64,000 nucleotides of DNA from Streptomyces sp. NRRL B-3428 (lineage in GTDB: Bacteria > Actinomycetota > Actinomycetes > Streptomycetales > Streptomycetaceae), in assembly GCA_000721375.1 (NCBI GenBank), contig JOGW01000009.1, positions 212,855 through 276,854 of the forward strand, given 5' to 3'. The position numbers and the translations under genes were made by a program. The first letter of the stretch is position 1, and each line of letters starts with the position of its first letter. This document shows, one piece after another, positions 53,222 through 61,566 of the stretch. Below the pieces are notes generated by a model. That model worked only from the letters and a program-made list of their open reading frames with translations, was not told the DNA's origin and searched no databases.

Positions 53222-54205
53222 TCAACCACCAGCTCCCTGAGCCGACTTCGTCAGCCTGCTCCCCATCCGCCGCAGATGGGTGGCCAGTTCATCGGGCCCG
53301 TGCACGGTGAAGTCCACATCCACCAGCGCGAGCCGTACCGCCACCCACTCCAGGGAGTCCTTGACGGTGGCGCGCAGCCGGCAGCGCTCGGGACCGTCAG
53401 CCTCGGGTCTGCCGAGCGGCTCGGGGAGCCGGCGCGCGACCTCGGCCACGGGCGCCTCGAAGGTCACGTCGATCTCGTACGAGGGCGCCGCACGCCACAC
53501 CGTCGCCCGCATGAACTCCGCCGCGTCCCCGGTCGGCACCTCACGCGGCGCGAAGCGCGCCCCCGTCGCGAACGGATCGCCGACCCGGTCCACCCGGAAC
53601 GTCCGCCAGTCGTCGCGGTCCAGGTCGTACGCGACGAGGTACCAGCGCCGGCCCGCCGAGATCAGCCGGTACGGCTCGGTCAGCCGCCGCGTACGTGCGC
53701 CGCCGGCCGCCTCGTACGAGAAACGCAGCCGCTCGTGCCCGGAGACGGCCGACGCGAGGACGGTCAGGGTCTCGGTGGCGATGCTCGCGCCGTCCCCGCC
53801 GCCGCCCCAGACCAGCGCACTCGTCGCGGACTGAAGGGTCTTGACGCGGTGGCGCAGCCGCGAGGGCAGTACCTGTTCGAGCTTGGTGAGGGCGCGTACG
53901 GAGGCCTCCTCGATGCCCTCGACCGCATGGCCCGCGCCCGCGCGCAGCCCCACGGCGATCGCCACGGCCTCCTCGTCGTCGAGAACGAGGGGCGGCAGCG
54001 CCTTGCCCGCGACCAGGCGATAGCCTCCCTCGGCGCCCATGGTCGCCTGTACCGGATAGCCGAGGTCGCGCAGCCGGTCCACATCGCGGCGGACGGTCCG
54101 CCCCGAGACCTGGAGGCGTTCGGCGAGCTCACTGCCGGGCCACTCTCGTGGCGTCTGCAGAAGCGACAGAAGCTGCAGCAGTCGTGCCGGAGTATCGGTC
54201 GTCAT
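53222..54205 (-). CDS. WYL-domain regulator (YafY-like)
   Basis: A 327-residue regulator: an N-terminal DeoR-like winged helix (about 5-60, 'ARLLQLLSLLQTPREWPGSELAERLQVSGRTVRRDVDRLRDLGYPVQATMG') and a WYL domain (about 140-225) with 'RLRFSYEAAGGARTRRLTEPYRLISAGRRWYLVAYDLDRDDWRTFRVDRV', in which the Trp-Tyr-Leu signature is visible. WYL domains bind nucleotides or small ligands. The ATG at 54205 is used because the divergent MFS start is only 63 bp away. It probably represses that exporter. Confidence 0.92.
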   Translation of the reverse strand: MTTDTPARLLQLLSLLQTPREWPGSELAERLQVSGRTVRRDVDRLRDLGYPVQATMGAEGGYRLVAGKALPPLVLDDEEAVAIAVGLRAGAGHAVEGIEEASVRALTKLEQVLPSRLRHRVKTLQSATSALVWGGGGDGASIATETLTVLASAVSGHERLRFSYEAAGGARTRRLTEPYRLISAGRRWYLVAYDLDRDDWRTFRVDRVGDPFATGARFAPREVPTGDAAEFMRATVWRAAPSYEIDVTFEAPVAEVARRLPEPLGRPEADGPERCRLRATVKDSLEWVAVRLALVDVDFTVHGPDELATHLRRMGSRLTKSAQGAGG

Positions 54206-54268
54206 GTTTTCGAGGATGCCTGCCAACTAGGTCATGTCCTGTCCTACATCCCCACTAACGTACTCCTT

Positions 54269-55858
54269 ATGACGAAGACAGACAGCAGCGCGCAGGGCAT
54301 AGCAGGGCCCGCAGGACAGGGCGCGGACGCGGCGGACCGGCGACGGTGGTTCGCGCTCGCGGTCGTGATGACCGCATCCTTCATGGACCTCGTGGACGTG
54401 ACGATCGTGAACGTCGCGATCCCCACGATCACCCGCGACGAGGGCGCCAGCGTCAGCCACATCCAGTGGATCACCGCCGGTTACGCGCTCGCCTTCGCGG
54501 CCGGACTGATCACCGGCGGCCGGCTCGGCGACATCTACGGCCGCAAGCGGCTCTTCCTGGTCGGCGTCGCCGGCTTCACGATCGCTTCCGCGCTCTGCGG
54601 TTTCGCGGCCAACCCGGACATGCTGGTCGCCTCCCGCATCCTGCAGGGAGCCACAGCCGCGCTGATGGTGCCGCAGGTGCTCTCGATCATCCACGCGACG
54701 TTCCCCGCGCATGAGCGCGGCAAGGTCTTCGGCATGTTCGGCGCCATCGTCGGACTCGGCGCGGTCACCGGTCCGTTGCTCGGCGCCCTGCTCACCGAGT
54801 GGAACCTGTTCGGCCTGGAATGGCGCCCGATCTTCCTGATCAACCTGCCGGTCGGCATCCTCGCCCTGATCCTCGGCTCCAAGGTCATCAGCGAGTCCAA
54901 GGCACCCAAGGCGCTCAAGCTCGACCTCGTCGGTGTCGTCCTCGTCGTGATCGCCCTGGTCATGCTGCTCTACCCGCTGACCCGCGGCCACGAGCTGGAC
55001 TGGCCGCTGTGGGGCCACTTCATGATGGCGGGCGCGCTTCCGGTGTTCGCGATCCTCGTGGCGTACGAGAAGTGGAAGGCGAAGAAGGACGGCTCGCCGC
55101 TGATCGAGCTGCCGCTGTTCAAGGTGAAGAGCTTCGCGGCGGGTATCGCGGTGCAGCTGACCTTCGGTCTCGTCATGGGCATCTTCTTCCTGGTGTGGAC
55201 GCTGTACATGCAGCAGGGCCTGGGCTGGAGCGTCCTGAAGGCCGGTCTGACCGGCATCCCGTTCTCGATCGCGGTCTCCGTCGCCGCCGGTATGTCCGTG
55301 CAGCTGCTTGTGCCGAGGTTCGGTCGCAAGGTGCTCCAGACGGGCGCGCTCACCATGGCGGCCGGCGTGCTGATCTACATCTGGGAGGCCGACCGCTACG
55401 GCATGGCCATCACCCAGTGGCAGATGGCGCTCCCGCTGATCGTGATGGGTCTGGGCATGGGCCTGATCGTGGCCCCGCTCACCGACGCCGTCCTGTCCGA
55501 GGTGCCGCGTGAGCATGCGGGTTCGGCCTCGGGCCTGATCAACACGACGATGCAGATGGGCAACGCGCTCGGCCTGGGTCTTGTGTCCGTGGTCTTCTTC
55601 GGCCAGATCGGCGACAACCTGCTGCCGGAGCAGTTCGGCCCGGCGCTCGTGGAGGCGTTCCAGCACGCACTGAAGTACGTGGCCGCGATCCTCGGCGCGA
55701 TCTTCCTGGTGATGTTCGCCCTGCCGAAGCGGCCGGCGCAGCACCTCGAGGGTGGGGCGGACGAGGGTTCTGCTCCCGCTGCGGATGAGGCTTCGGCCTC
55801 GGGCGCGGCTGCGGGCAAGGTGGCGGACGGCGACGAGGAGCCGGTGCTCGTGCACTGA
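54269..55858 (+). CDS. DHA2-type MFS exporter, second in the window
   Basis: A 529-residue exporter with 14 helices: 'MDLVDVTIVNVAIPTITRDEGASVSHIQWITAGYALAFAAGLITGGRLGDIYGRKR' (motif A), 'GLGAVTGPLLGALLTEWNLFGLEWRPIFLINLPVG' (motif C region). The last 40 residues are Ala/Glu-rich. The ATG at 54269 lacks a good ribosome-binding site; a TAACGT hexamer about 8 bp upstream would place the transcript start near the ATG, so it may be leaderless. The open frame upstream is a shadow of the WYL gene. It diverges from that regulator across 63 bp. Confidence 0.9.
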   Translation: MTKTDSSAQGIAGPAGQGADAADRRRWFALAVVMTASFMDLVDVTIVNVAIPTITRDEGASVSHIQWITAGYALAFAAGLITGGRLGDIYGRKRLFLVGVAGFTIASALCGFAANPDMLVASRILQGATAALMVPQVLSIIHATFPAHERGKVFGMFGAIVGLGAVTGPLLGALLTEWNLFGLEWRPIFLINLPVGILALILGSKVISESKAPKALKLDLVGVVLVVIALVMLLYPLTRGHELDWPLWGHFMMAGALPVFAILVAYEKWKAKKDGSPLIELPLFKVKSFAAGIAVQLTFGLVMGIFFLVWTLYMQQGLGWSVLKAGLTGIPFSIAVSVAAGMSVQLLVPRFGRKVLQTGALTMAAGVLIYIWEADRYGMAITQWQMALPLIVMGLGMGLIVAPLTDAVLSEVPREHAGSASGLINTTMQMGNALGLGLVSVVFFGQIGDNLLPEQFGPALVEAFQHALKYVAAILGAIFLVMFALPKRPAQHLEGGADEGSAPAADEASASGAAAGKVADGDEEPVLVH

Positions 55859-55875
55859 CCTCGGGTCACGCGTTG

Positions 55876-55912
55876 ACGGCGCCCCCGCACCTTCGTGGTG
55901 CGGGGGCGCCGT
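55876..55912. terminator. Hairpin terminator after the MFS gene
   Basis: Perfect 16-bp arms 55876-55891 and 55897-55912 with a 5-base TTCGT loop. Confidence 0.85.
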
Positions 55913-55949
55913 GCGTTTCGGGCCCTACGGCCCAGCAGGCGCCCCGCTC

Positions 55950-55969
55950 ATCGGGACCAAAGCCCGTTT
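55950..55969. promoter_or_regulatory. DevR/OsdR-like box before fruR, imperfect
   Basis: ATCGGGACCAAAGCCCGTTT resembles the DosR/DevR consensus (GGGAC-N4-GTCCC core) with one arm altered; compare the better copy at 60121-60140. It lies about 100 bp before fruR. Confidence 0.45.
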
Positions 55970-56068
55970 CTGCCCGAACAATGCCCGACTCTGTTTACTT
56001 GGCCCGCAGTGCGGCCGTACTCTGACGGAGAACCCACAGAACCGGGCATGAAGCGGAGCTGAAGCCAC

Positions 56069-56830
56069 ATGTACGCACCGGAGCGCCAGCAGGAGATCCT
56101 GCGGATCGCCCGCGAGAGCGGACGCGTCGACGTACTGAGCCTCGCCGAGGAGTTCCAGGTCACCGCCGAGACCGTACGGCGCGACCTCAAGGCCCTCGAC
56201 CGCGCCGGCCTCGTCCGCCGCGTGCACGGCGGCGCCATACCGGCCGGGCGCCTCGACTTCGAACCGGATCTCGCCGAGCGCGAGTCCACCGCCGCCGACG
56301 AGAAGGACCGCATCGCCCGCGCGGCCCTCGCCGAACTCCCCACCGACGGCAGCGTCATCCTCGACGCCGGCTCCACCGTGGCCCGCCTCGCCGCGGATCT
56401 GCCGCTCGACTCCCCGCTCACGGTCGTCACGCACTCACTGCCCACCGCGGCCCGCCTCGCCGACCACCCCGGCATCCAACTGCACCTCATCGGCGGCCGG
56501 GTGCGCCACCGTACGCGCGCCGCCGTCGACGCCTGGGCCCTGCGCGCCTACGGCGAGGTCCGCGCCGACGTCCTCTTCCTCGCCGCCAACGGCCTCTCCG
56601 CCGCCCACGGCCTCACCACCCCCGACCTCGCCGAAGCCGCCGTCAAGCGCGCCGCGATCGCCGCCGCCCGCCGGGTCGTCCTGCTCGCCGACTCCGCCAA
56701 GTGGGGCCAGGAGCACTTCGCCCGCTTCGGCGAGCTGAGCGACGTCGACCTGCTGATCACCGACAGCGGCCTGAGCGACGCCGACGCGGCCGCCGTCGAG
56801 AAGGCCGGCGTCGAGGTCCAGCGCGTCTGA
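56069..56830 (+). CDS. fruR: DeoR-family regulator of fructose genes (FruR-like)
   Basis: A 253-residue DeoR/GlpR repressor. The winged helix is at residues 1-60 ('RQQEILRIARESGRVDVLSLAEEFQVTAETVRRDLKALDRAGLVRRVHGGA'), and the rest is the sugar-phosphate-binding Rossmann-like domain with 'DGSVILDAGSTVARLA' and 'LLADSAKWGQEHFARFG'. It is first in a run with 1-phosphofructokinase and the fructose PTS on the same strand, so it probably responds to fructose-1-phosphate. The symbol rests on that context. A DevR-like box lies upstream. Confidence 0.88.
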   Translation: MYAPERQQEILRIARESGRVDVLSLAEEFQVTAETVRRDLKALDRAGLVRRVHGGAIPAGRLDFEPDLAERESTAADEKDRIARAALAELPTDGSVILDAGSTVARLAADLPLDSPLTVVTHSLPTAARLADHPGIQLHLIGGRVRHRTRAAVDAWALRAYGEVRADVLFLAANGLSAAHGLTTPDLAEAAVKRAAIAAARRVVLLADSAKWGQEHFARFGELSDVDLLITDSGLSDADAAAVEKAGVEVQRV

Positions 56831-56892
56831 CCCGCGCCCCGATTCCGCAATCTCCCCCCACGTACGCCATGAATGATCTGGAAGCGGTACGC

Positions 56893-57840
56893 ATGATCCT
56901 CACCGTCACCCCCAACCCCTCCCTCGACCGCACCTACGAGGTCCCCGCCCTGGAGCGCGGCGAGGTCAACCGGGCCGCCGGCGACCGGATGGACCCGGGC
57001 GGCAAGGGCGTCAACGTCTCCCGCGCCGTCGCCGCCGCAGGGCGCCGCACCGTCGCCGTACTGCCGCTCGGCGGGATGCCCGGCGCCCTGGTCGCCCAAC
57101 TCCTCGGCGAGCAGGGCATCGAGGTGGCCCGGGTGAACGTCGAGGGCGCGACCCGCTCCAATATCTCCCTCGCCGAACCCGACGGCACCCTCACGAAGAT
57201 CAACGCGGCCGGTCCCGAACTCTCCGCCGCCGAGGCCGAGTCCCTGCTCGCGACCGTCCGCGCCGAGTCCGCCGGCGTCTCGTGGATCGCCTGCTGCGGC
57301 AGCCTGCCGCGGGGCCTGGCGCCTTCCTGGTACGCCGAGTTGGTGGCCCGCGCCCACGCGGCCGGCGCCCGGATCGCCCTCGACACCTCCGGTCCCGCGC
57401 TGACCGCCGCACTGCGTGAGCGTCCCGACGTCGTCAAGCCGAACGCCGAAGAACTCGCCGAAGCCGTCGGCCGCCCGCTGCACACCGTCGGCGACGCGGT
57501 GAAGGCCGCCGAGGAACTGCGCTCCATGGGCGCCCGCGCGGTGCTCGCCTCGCTCGGCGCCGACGGACAGCTGCTCGTCGACGACAGCGGTACGTACTTC
57601 GCGAGCGCCCGCGTCGAGACCGTCCGCAGCAACGTCGGTGCCGGTGACGCCTCCCTCGCCGGCTTCCTGATCGCGGGCGGCTCGGGCCCCGAGGCCCTGG
57701 CCTCCGCGGTCGCACACGGCGCGGCGGCCGTGCAGCTGCCGGGCAGCGTGATGCCGGCGCCCGGCGATCTGGACATGGGTGCGGTGCAGGTCGGCGAGGA
57801 CGTGCCGCTGGACCGGGTGCTTACGGAGCCCGCTTCATGA
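56893..57840 (+). CDS. fruK: 1-phosphofructokinase
   Basis: A 315-residue PfkB-family kinase converting fructose-1-phosphate to fructose-1,6-bisphosphate. It has 'MILTVTPNPSLDRTYEV' at the N-terminus, 'PGGKGVNVSRAVAAAG' (residues 34-50, the family's first signature) and the anion-hole/catalytic 'SNVGAGDASLAGF' with Asp252. ATG 56893 follows GGAAGCGG; an in-frame ATG at 56869 is less well placed. It lies between fruR and fruA. Confidence 0.95.
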   Translation: MILTVTPNPSLDRTYEVPALERGEVNRAAGDRMDPGGKGVNVSRAVAAAGRRTVAVLPLGGMPGALVAQLLGEQGIEVARVNVEGATRSNISLAEPDGTLTKINAAGPELSAAEAESLLATVRAESAGVSWIACCGSLPRGLAPSWYAELVARAHAAGARIALDTSGPALTAALRERPDVVKPNAEELAEAVGRPLHTVGDAVKAAEELRSMGARAVLASLGADGQLLVDDSGTYFASARVETVRSNVGAGDASLAGFLIAGGSGPEALASAVAHGAAAVQLPGSVMPAPGDLDMGAVQVGEDVPLDRVLTEPAS

Positions 57841-57925
57841 CCATGACCACCTTCTTCAACTCCCCCCGTACGTCCCCCCGTACGTCCCCCTGCATGTCCC
57901 CCGTTTGCGAGCAAAGGAGCCCGCG

Positions 57926-59977
57926 ATGAGCGAGATGATCACCGCGGAACTGGTCGACCTCGACCTGTCCGCCGAGACCAAGGAAGCGGCCGCGCGGTCG
58001 CTCGCCGAGCGGATGGTGGCCCTGGGCCGCGTCACCGACATCGACGGGTTCCTCGCCGATGTCGCCGCGCGCGAGGCCCAGATGCCCACCGGCCTCGACG
58101 GCGGCATCGGTATCCCGCACTGCCGCAGCGTCCATGTCACCGAACCCACGCTGGCCTTCGGGCGCTCGGCCCGGGGCGTCGACTTCGGGGCGCCGGACGG
58201 TCCCGCCGACCTGATCTTCCTGATCGCGGCCCCCGCGGGCGCCGACGAGGACCACCTCACGATCCTGTCCTCGCTGGCCCGCCAGCTGATGGACGCCGAG
58301 TTCACGGCGGCGCTGCGGGCCGTCGCGGACGCGGGTCGGGCTGCTGCGCTGATACGTGGCGAGGCTCCCGTATCGGATGAAGAGCCGGCTGCTTCGGAGC
58401 CCGTTGCTTCGGGGCCCGTCGCTTCGGAGCCGGCTGCTTCCGAGCCGACTGCTTCCGAGCTCGCCGCTCCCGGTGCCGCGGAGGTCTTCAAGATCGTCGC
58501 GGTCACCTCCTGCCCCACCGGCATCGCCCACACCTACATGGCCGCCGAGTCCCTGGAGAACGCCGGCCGCGAGGCAGGCGTCGAGCTGGTCGTCGAGACC
58601 CAGGGCTCCGCCGGCTTCACCCGGCTCGACCCGGCCGTGATCGCGGCCGCGGACGCGGTGATCTTCGCCCATGACGTGCCCGTACGGGACAAGGACCGTT
58701 TCGCCGGAAAGCCCACGGTCGACGTCGGTGTGAAGGCGGGCATCAACCGCCCCGCCGAACTGATCGCCGAGGTCCGCGCGAAGGCCGCACGCGGGGACGT
58801 GTCCTCCGGAGCCCCCACCCCGGTGGAAGCGGCGGGCGACGAGGGCGACGGCTACGGCACCAAGCTGCGCAAGTGGCTGATGTCGGGCGTCAGTTACATG
58901 GTCCCGTTCGTCGCCGCCGGCGGTCTGCTCATCGCCCTCGGCTTCGCCATCGGCGGCTACGAGATCAACACCGCCAAGTCGGTCGTCGACCACTTCGTCT
59001 GGACCGAGGCCGCCAGCTGGGCCGCGCTGTTCTTCCAGGTCGGCGGACTCGCCTTCGGCTTCCTCGTGCCGGTGCTCGCCGGTTACATCGCGTACGGCAT
59101 GGCGGACCGGCCCGGTCTGGTGCCCGGATTCGTCGGCGGCGCGGTCGCCGTCACGATCAACGCCGGCTTCCTCGGCGGTCTCGCGGCCGGTCTGATCGCG
59201 GGCGCCACGGTGATGGCGATCCAGAAGGTCAAGATCCCAGCCGTGCTGCGCGGCATCATGCCGGTGGTCGTGATCCCGCTGATCTCCTCGGCGGTGGTCG
59301 GCTTCCTGATGTTCCTGGTGGTCGGCGAGCCGATCGCCTCGCTGCAGAGCGGTCTGACCAACTGGCTGGAGTCCCTCGACGGCTCCAACGCGATCATCCT
59401 CGGCGTCATCCTCGGCCTGATGATGTGCTTCGACCTCGGCGGTCCGCTCAACAAGGTCGCGTACGCCTTCGCGGTCGGCGGCCTCGGCGCGGGCGCCACC
59501 GACGGCAACCTCAAGGTGATGGCCGCCGTCATGGCCGCGGGCATGGTCCCGCCGCTCGCGATGGCCCTGGCCACGACGGTGCGCGGCAAGCTCTTCACGA
59601 AGACCGAGCGCGAGAACGGCAAGGCGGCGTGGGTGCTCGGCGCCTCCTTCATCACCGAGGGCGCGATCCCGTTCGCGGCCGCCGACCCGCTGCGCGTCAT
59701 CCCCGCCTCGATGGCGGGCGGCGCGGTGACCGGCGGTCTGTCGATGGCCTTCGGCGCGACGCTGCAGGCCCCGCACGGCGGCATCTTCGTGGTCCCGCTG
59801 ATCGGGCAGCCGCTGCTCTACCTGGTGGCGGTCGTCGCCGGTACGTGTGTGTCGGCCGGTCTGGTGATCCTCCTGAAGGGGATGCGCAAGGAGAGCCCGG
59901 CGGCTGTTCCCGCCCAGCGGCAGGAGTCCGCTGCCGAGGTCACGCCGGCGGCCGGCAAGGAGACGGTCTCGGTCTGA
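57926..59977 (+). CDS. fruA: Fructose-specific PTS enzyme IIABC
   Basis: A 683-residue membrane permease-kinase. Domain IIA (about 5-148) has the phospho-His65 in 'GGIGIPHCRS'. An EPVAS/EPTAS linker of five-residue repeats (about 150-175) joins IIB (about 188-280) with phospho-Cys196 in 'TSCPTGIAHTYMAA'. Domain IIC (about 315-660) has about eight or nine helices, starting 'YMVPFVAAGGLLIALGFAIGG' and including 'GAIPFAAADPLRVIP'. It takes fructose in as fructose-1-phosphate, with enzyme I and HPr supplied elsewhere. ATG 57926 has an AAAGGAG site. Third gene of the fruRKA operon. Confidence 0.95.
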   Translation: MSEMITAELVDLDLSAETKEAAARSLAERMVALGRVTDIDGFLADVAAREAQMPTGLDGGIGIPHCRSVHVTEPTLAFGRSARGVDFGAPDGPADLIFLIAAPAGADEDHLTILSSLARQLMDAEFTAALRAVADAGRAAALIRGEAPVSDEEPAASEPVASGPVASEPAASEPTASELAAPGAAEVFKIVAVTSCPTGIAHTYMAAESLENAGREAGVELVVETQGSAGFTRLDPAVIAAADAVIFAHDVPVRDKDRFAGKPTVDVGVKAGINRPAELIAEVRAKAARGDVSSGAPTPVEAAGDEGDGYGTKLRKWLMSGVSYMVPFVAAGGLLIALGFAIGGYEINTAKSVVDHFVWTEAASWAALFFQVGGLAFGFLVPVLAGYIAYGMADRPGLVPGFVGGAVAVTINAGFLGGLAAGLIAGATVMAIQKVKIPAVLRGIMPVVVIPLISSAVVGFLMFLVVGEPIASLQSGLTNWLESLDGSNAIILGVILGLMMCFDLGGPLNKVAYAFAVGGLGAGATDGNLKVMAAVMAAGMVPPLAMALATTVRGKLFTKTERENGKAAWVLGASFITEGAIPFAAADPLRVIPASMAGGAVTGGLSMAFGATLQAPHGGIFVVPLIGQPLLYLVAVVAGTCVSAGLVILLKGMRKESPAAVPAQRQESAAEVTPAAGKETVSV

Positions 59978-60011
59978 GGCCGTGAGCAGGGGAGTGGTTG
60001 AACTCCCGCAC

Positions 60012-60049
60012 AGGTCCCCGGATTTCCGTACGAGGGAATCCGGGGACCT
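60012..60049. terminator. Hairpin terminator after fruA
   Basis: Perfect 13-bp arms 60012-60024 and 60037-60049 with a 12-base loop, followed by CTTGTATG. Confidence 0.8.
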
Positions 60050-60120
60050 CTTGTATGTCGGTCCATACGGCTTTACGCCCGCTTTGCCGCCGTTCCGTGA
60101 TTGCCTGCGAGATACGTCAC

Positions 60121-60140
60121 TTCGGGACCAAAGTCCCTTT
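60121..60140. promoter_or_regulatory. DevR/OsdR-like box
   Basis: TTCGGGACCAAAGTCCCTTT contains the dyad GGGAC-CAAA-GTCCC of the DosR/DevR box, which controls hypoxia and redox-stress genes in actinobacteria. It lies 44 bp before the small membrane protein gene. Confidence 0.7.
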
Positions 60141-60183
60141 CGGGCACTGTCGTAAGACCCGTCCGTCATGTTCACTGGCCCGC

Positions 60184-60456
60184 ATGTTCGATCAGATCTC
60201 GATAGTCCAGCAGATCGGCCTGACGGTCCTCCTCGTCGCGACCGTGGCATGGGTCGTCGGCCTCGCGCGCCTCCTGCGCCGCGACCGGTTCGAGATCGCG
60301 CTGTGGCGCGAGGCGCAGCGCGCCGGCACGATGCCCGCTCATCTCGACGGCATTCCGCACCAGTCGGTGCCGCATCCGATCGAGCGCGTCGACCTGACGG
60401 ACGAGGAGCGCGCGGCCTTCGCGGGTCTGGTGAGCCGGCTCACCGAGAAGCGCTAG
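60184..60456 (+). CDS. Small membrane protein, unknown function
   Basis: A 90-residue protein with one N-terminal helix ('IVQQIGLTVLLVATVAWVVGLARLL', about 7-31) followed by a cytoplasmic helical and acidic part ending 'LTDEERAAFAGLVSRLTEKR'. The ATG at 60184 follows no strong ribosome-binding site. The only hint to its role is the DevR-like box just upstream, suggesting expression in dormancy or hypoxia-like stress. The family is not recognised. Confidence 0.65.
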   Translation: MFDQISIVQQIGLTVLLVATVAWVVGLARLLRRDRFEIALWREAQRAGTMPAHLDGIPHQSVPHPIERVDLTDEERAAFAGLVSRLTEKR

Positions 60457-60515
60457 CAGCTTTCAGGTGTACGCGGAGGCTCAGGGCGCGTGACGGCTCT
60501 GAGGCGCGCGGCGGC

Positions 60516-61304
60516 TCAGAGGGACGCGCCCAGGCCCTCCATGGCCCCGCGGGCCTGACCCTCCTCGCGATACACCTCGCACACATGCCGGCCGTCCGGC
60601 GAATCGGTGTGCTCGACCTCCCACAGGCTCAGCTCGCACCCGTCCGCGAGCAGGAACGCGTGCTCGTACAGCGTGCACCCCAAGTCCGTGCGCCCAGGCC
60701 GTCCGAAGGCCTGCGTGATCTGATGGGCCACCGCCGTACGCAGCAGTCGCGCGGTCTCCTCGCCGGGCTTGTTCGCGTTCTCCGCGCGGCGCAGCAGCCG
60801 CCGGCCGTGGTCGGCCGAGTCCTCCTGGGCGAAGTGGGCATACGCCCTGCGCTGCACCGGCGCGATCAGCAGCACCGTCTCCAGGAGCAGCGGCTCGCTC
60901 GCCACGCTCAGCTCGTCGAGACCGTGGTCGTCGGCGTCGGCGTCCGCCCCCGTGCGCCGCGGCGCCGGGTCGGCCGGGAAGGGCAGTCGGCTCGCCGCCG
61001 TCTGTGCCTCCTCGGCCTCCACGTACAGCTCGTGCTGCTGCTCGCCGCCCGCCGTCGCGTTGTGCACCAGCTCCCACAGGACCTCTGCGCTGCCGTCGGC
61101 GAGCAGCCAGGTGTGGCGGTAGGTCTCGCGGTGCAGTCCCGCGCTGTGTTGCGCCGAGTGCAGCGCGGCGTCATGGGCGAGCGCCGTCTCCAGGCGCGCG
61201 ATCGTCTCGTCGGGCAGCTCGAAGGAGTTGAGGGCGTGTCCGAGGAGCCGGCCTACCTGCTCCTGGAGGGTCTCGTTCGGAACGCTCAAGGTTTCTCCCG
61301 GCAT
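60516..61304 (-). CDS. DUF6227-type protein
   Basis: A 262-residue cytoplasmic protein that looks like the DUF6227 family, found in streptomycetes. It has two similar halves: 'HRETYRHTWLLADGSAEVLWELVHN' (about 58-82) and 'YEHAFLLADGCELSLWEVEHT' (about 212-232), so the fold may be an internal duplication. The middle is Asp/Ala-rich and flexible. The start ATG at 61304 follows a weak site. No function is known. It is convergent with the small membrane protein gene. Confidence 0.72.
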   Translation of the reverse strand: MPGETLSVPNETLQEQVGRLLGHALNSFELPDETIARLETALAHDAALHSAQHSAGLHRETYRHTWLLADGSAEVLWELVHNATAGGEQQHELYVEAEEAQTAASRLPFPADPAPRRTGADADADDHGLDELSVASEPLLLETVLLIAPVQRRAYAHFAQEDSADHGRRLLRRAENANKPGEETARLLRTAVAHQITQAFGRPGRTDLGCTLYEHAFLLADGCELSLWEVEHTDSPDGRHVCEVYREEGQARGAMEGLGASL

Positions 61305-61441
61305 TGCCGCGGCTGCGTTGCCGCGGCACTGGCTTGGGGCGCTGACTCATCCGTCACTGGGGCCCAGGCCACGACCGCCGTCCGTTCACTGACCGCGGTC
61401 GCTGCTTGTGACCTCGTGGCCGCTCACCGTAGTGCCTTGCT

Positions 61442-61456
61442 CGGACATCATGTCCG
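61442..61456. promoter_or_regulatory. Perfect 15-bp dyad upstream of the DUF6227 gene
   Basis: CGGACAT and ATGTCCG (61442-61448, 61450-61456) around one base, in the 262-bp gap between two minus-strand genes. Candidate operator. Confidence 0.5.
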
Positions 61457-61566
61457 TCGTTCGGGAAAACGTACGAGACTTCTCGGGGGTTCCCAGGTGG
61501 CGCGCCCCGTAAGGAAGTTGATGCGCCGGGCGCGAGCCGCCCCGCACCCCTTCACGCCCCTTCGGT

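Noticed and set aside
57821..60250. 809-residue minus-strand open frame over fruA
   Set aside because: Composition (D, H, R, E rich with no hydrophobic core) is typical of an antisense frame of a membrane protein gene; fruA is certain.
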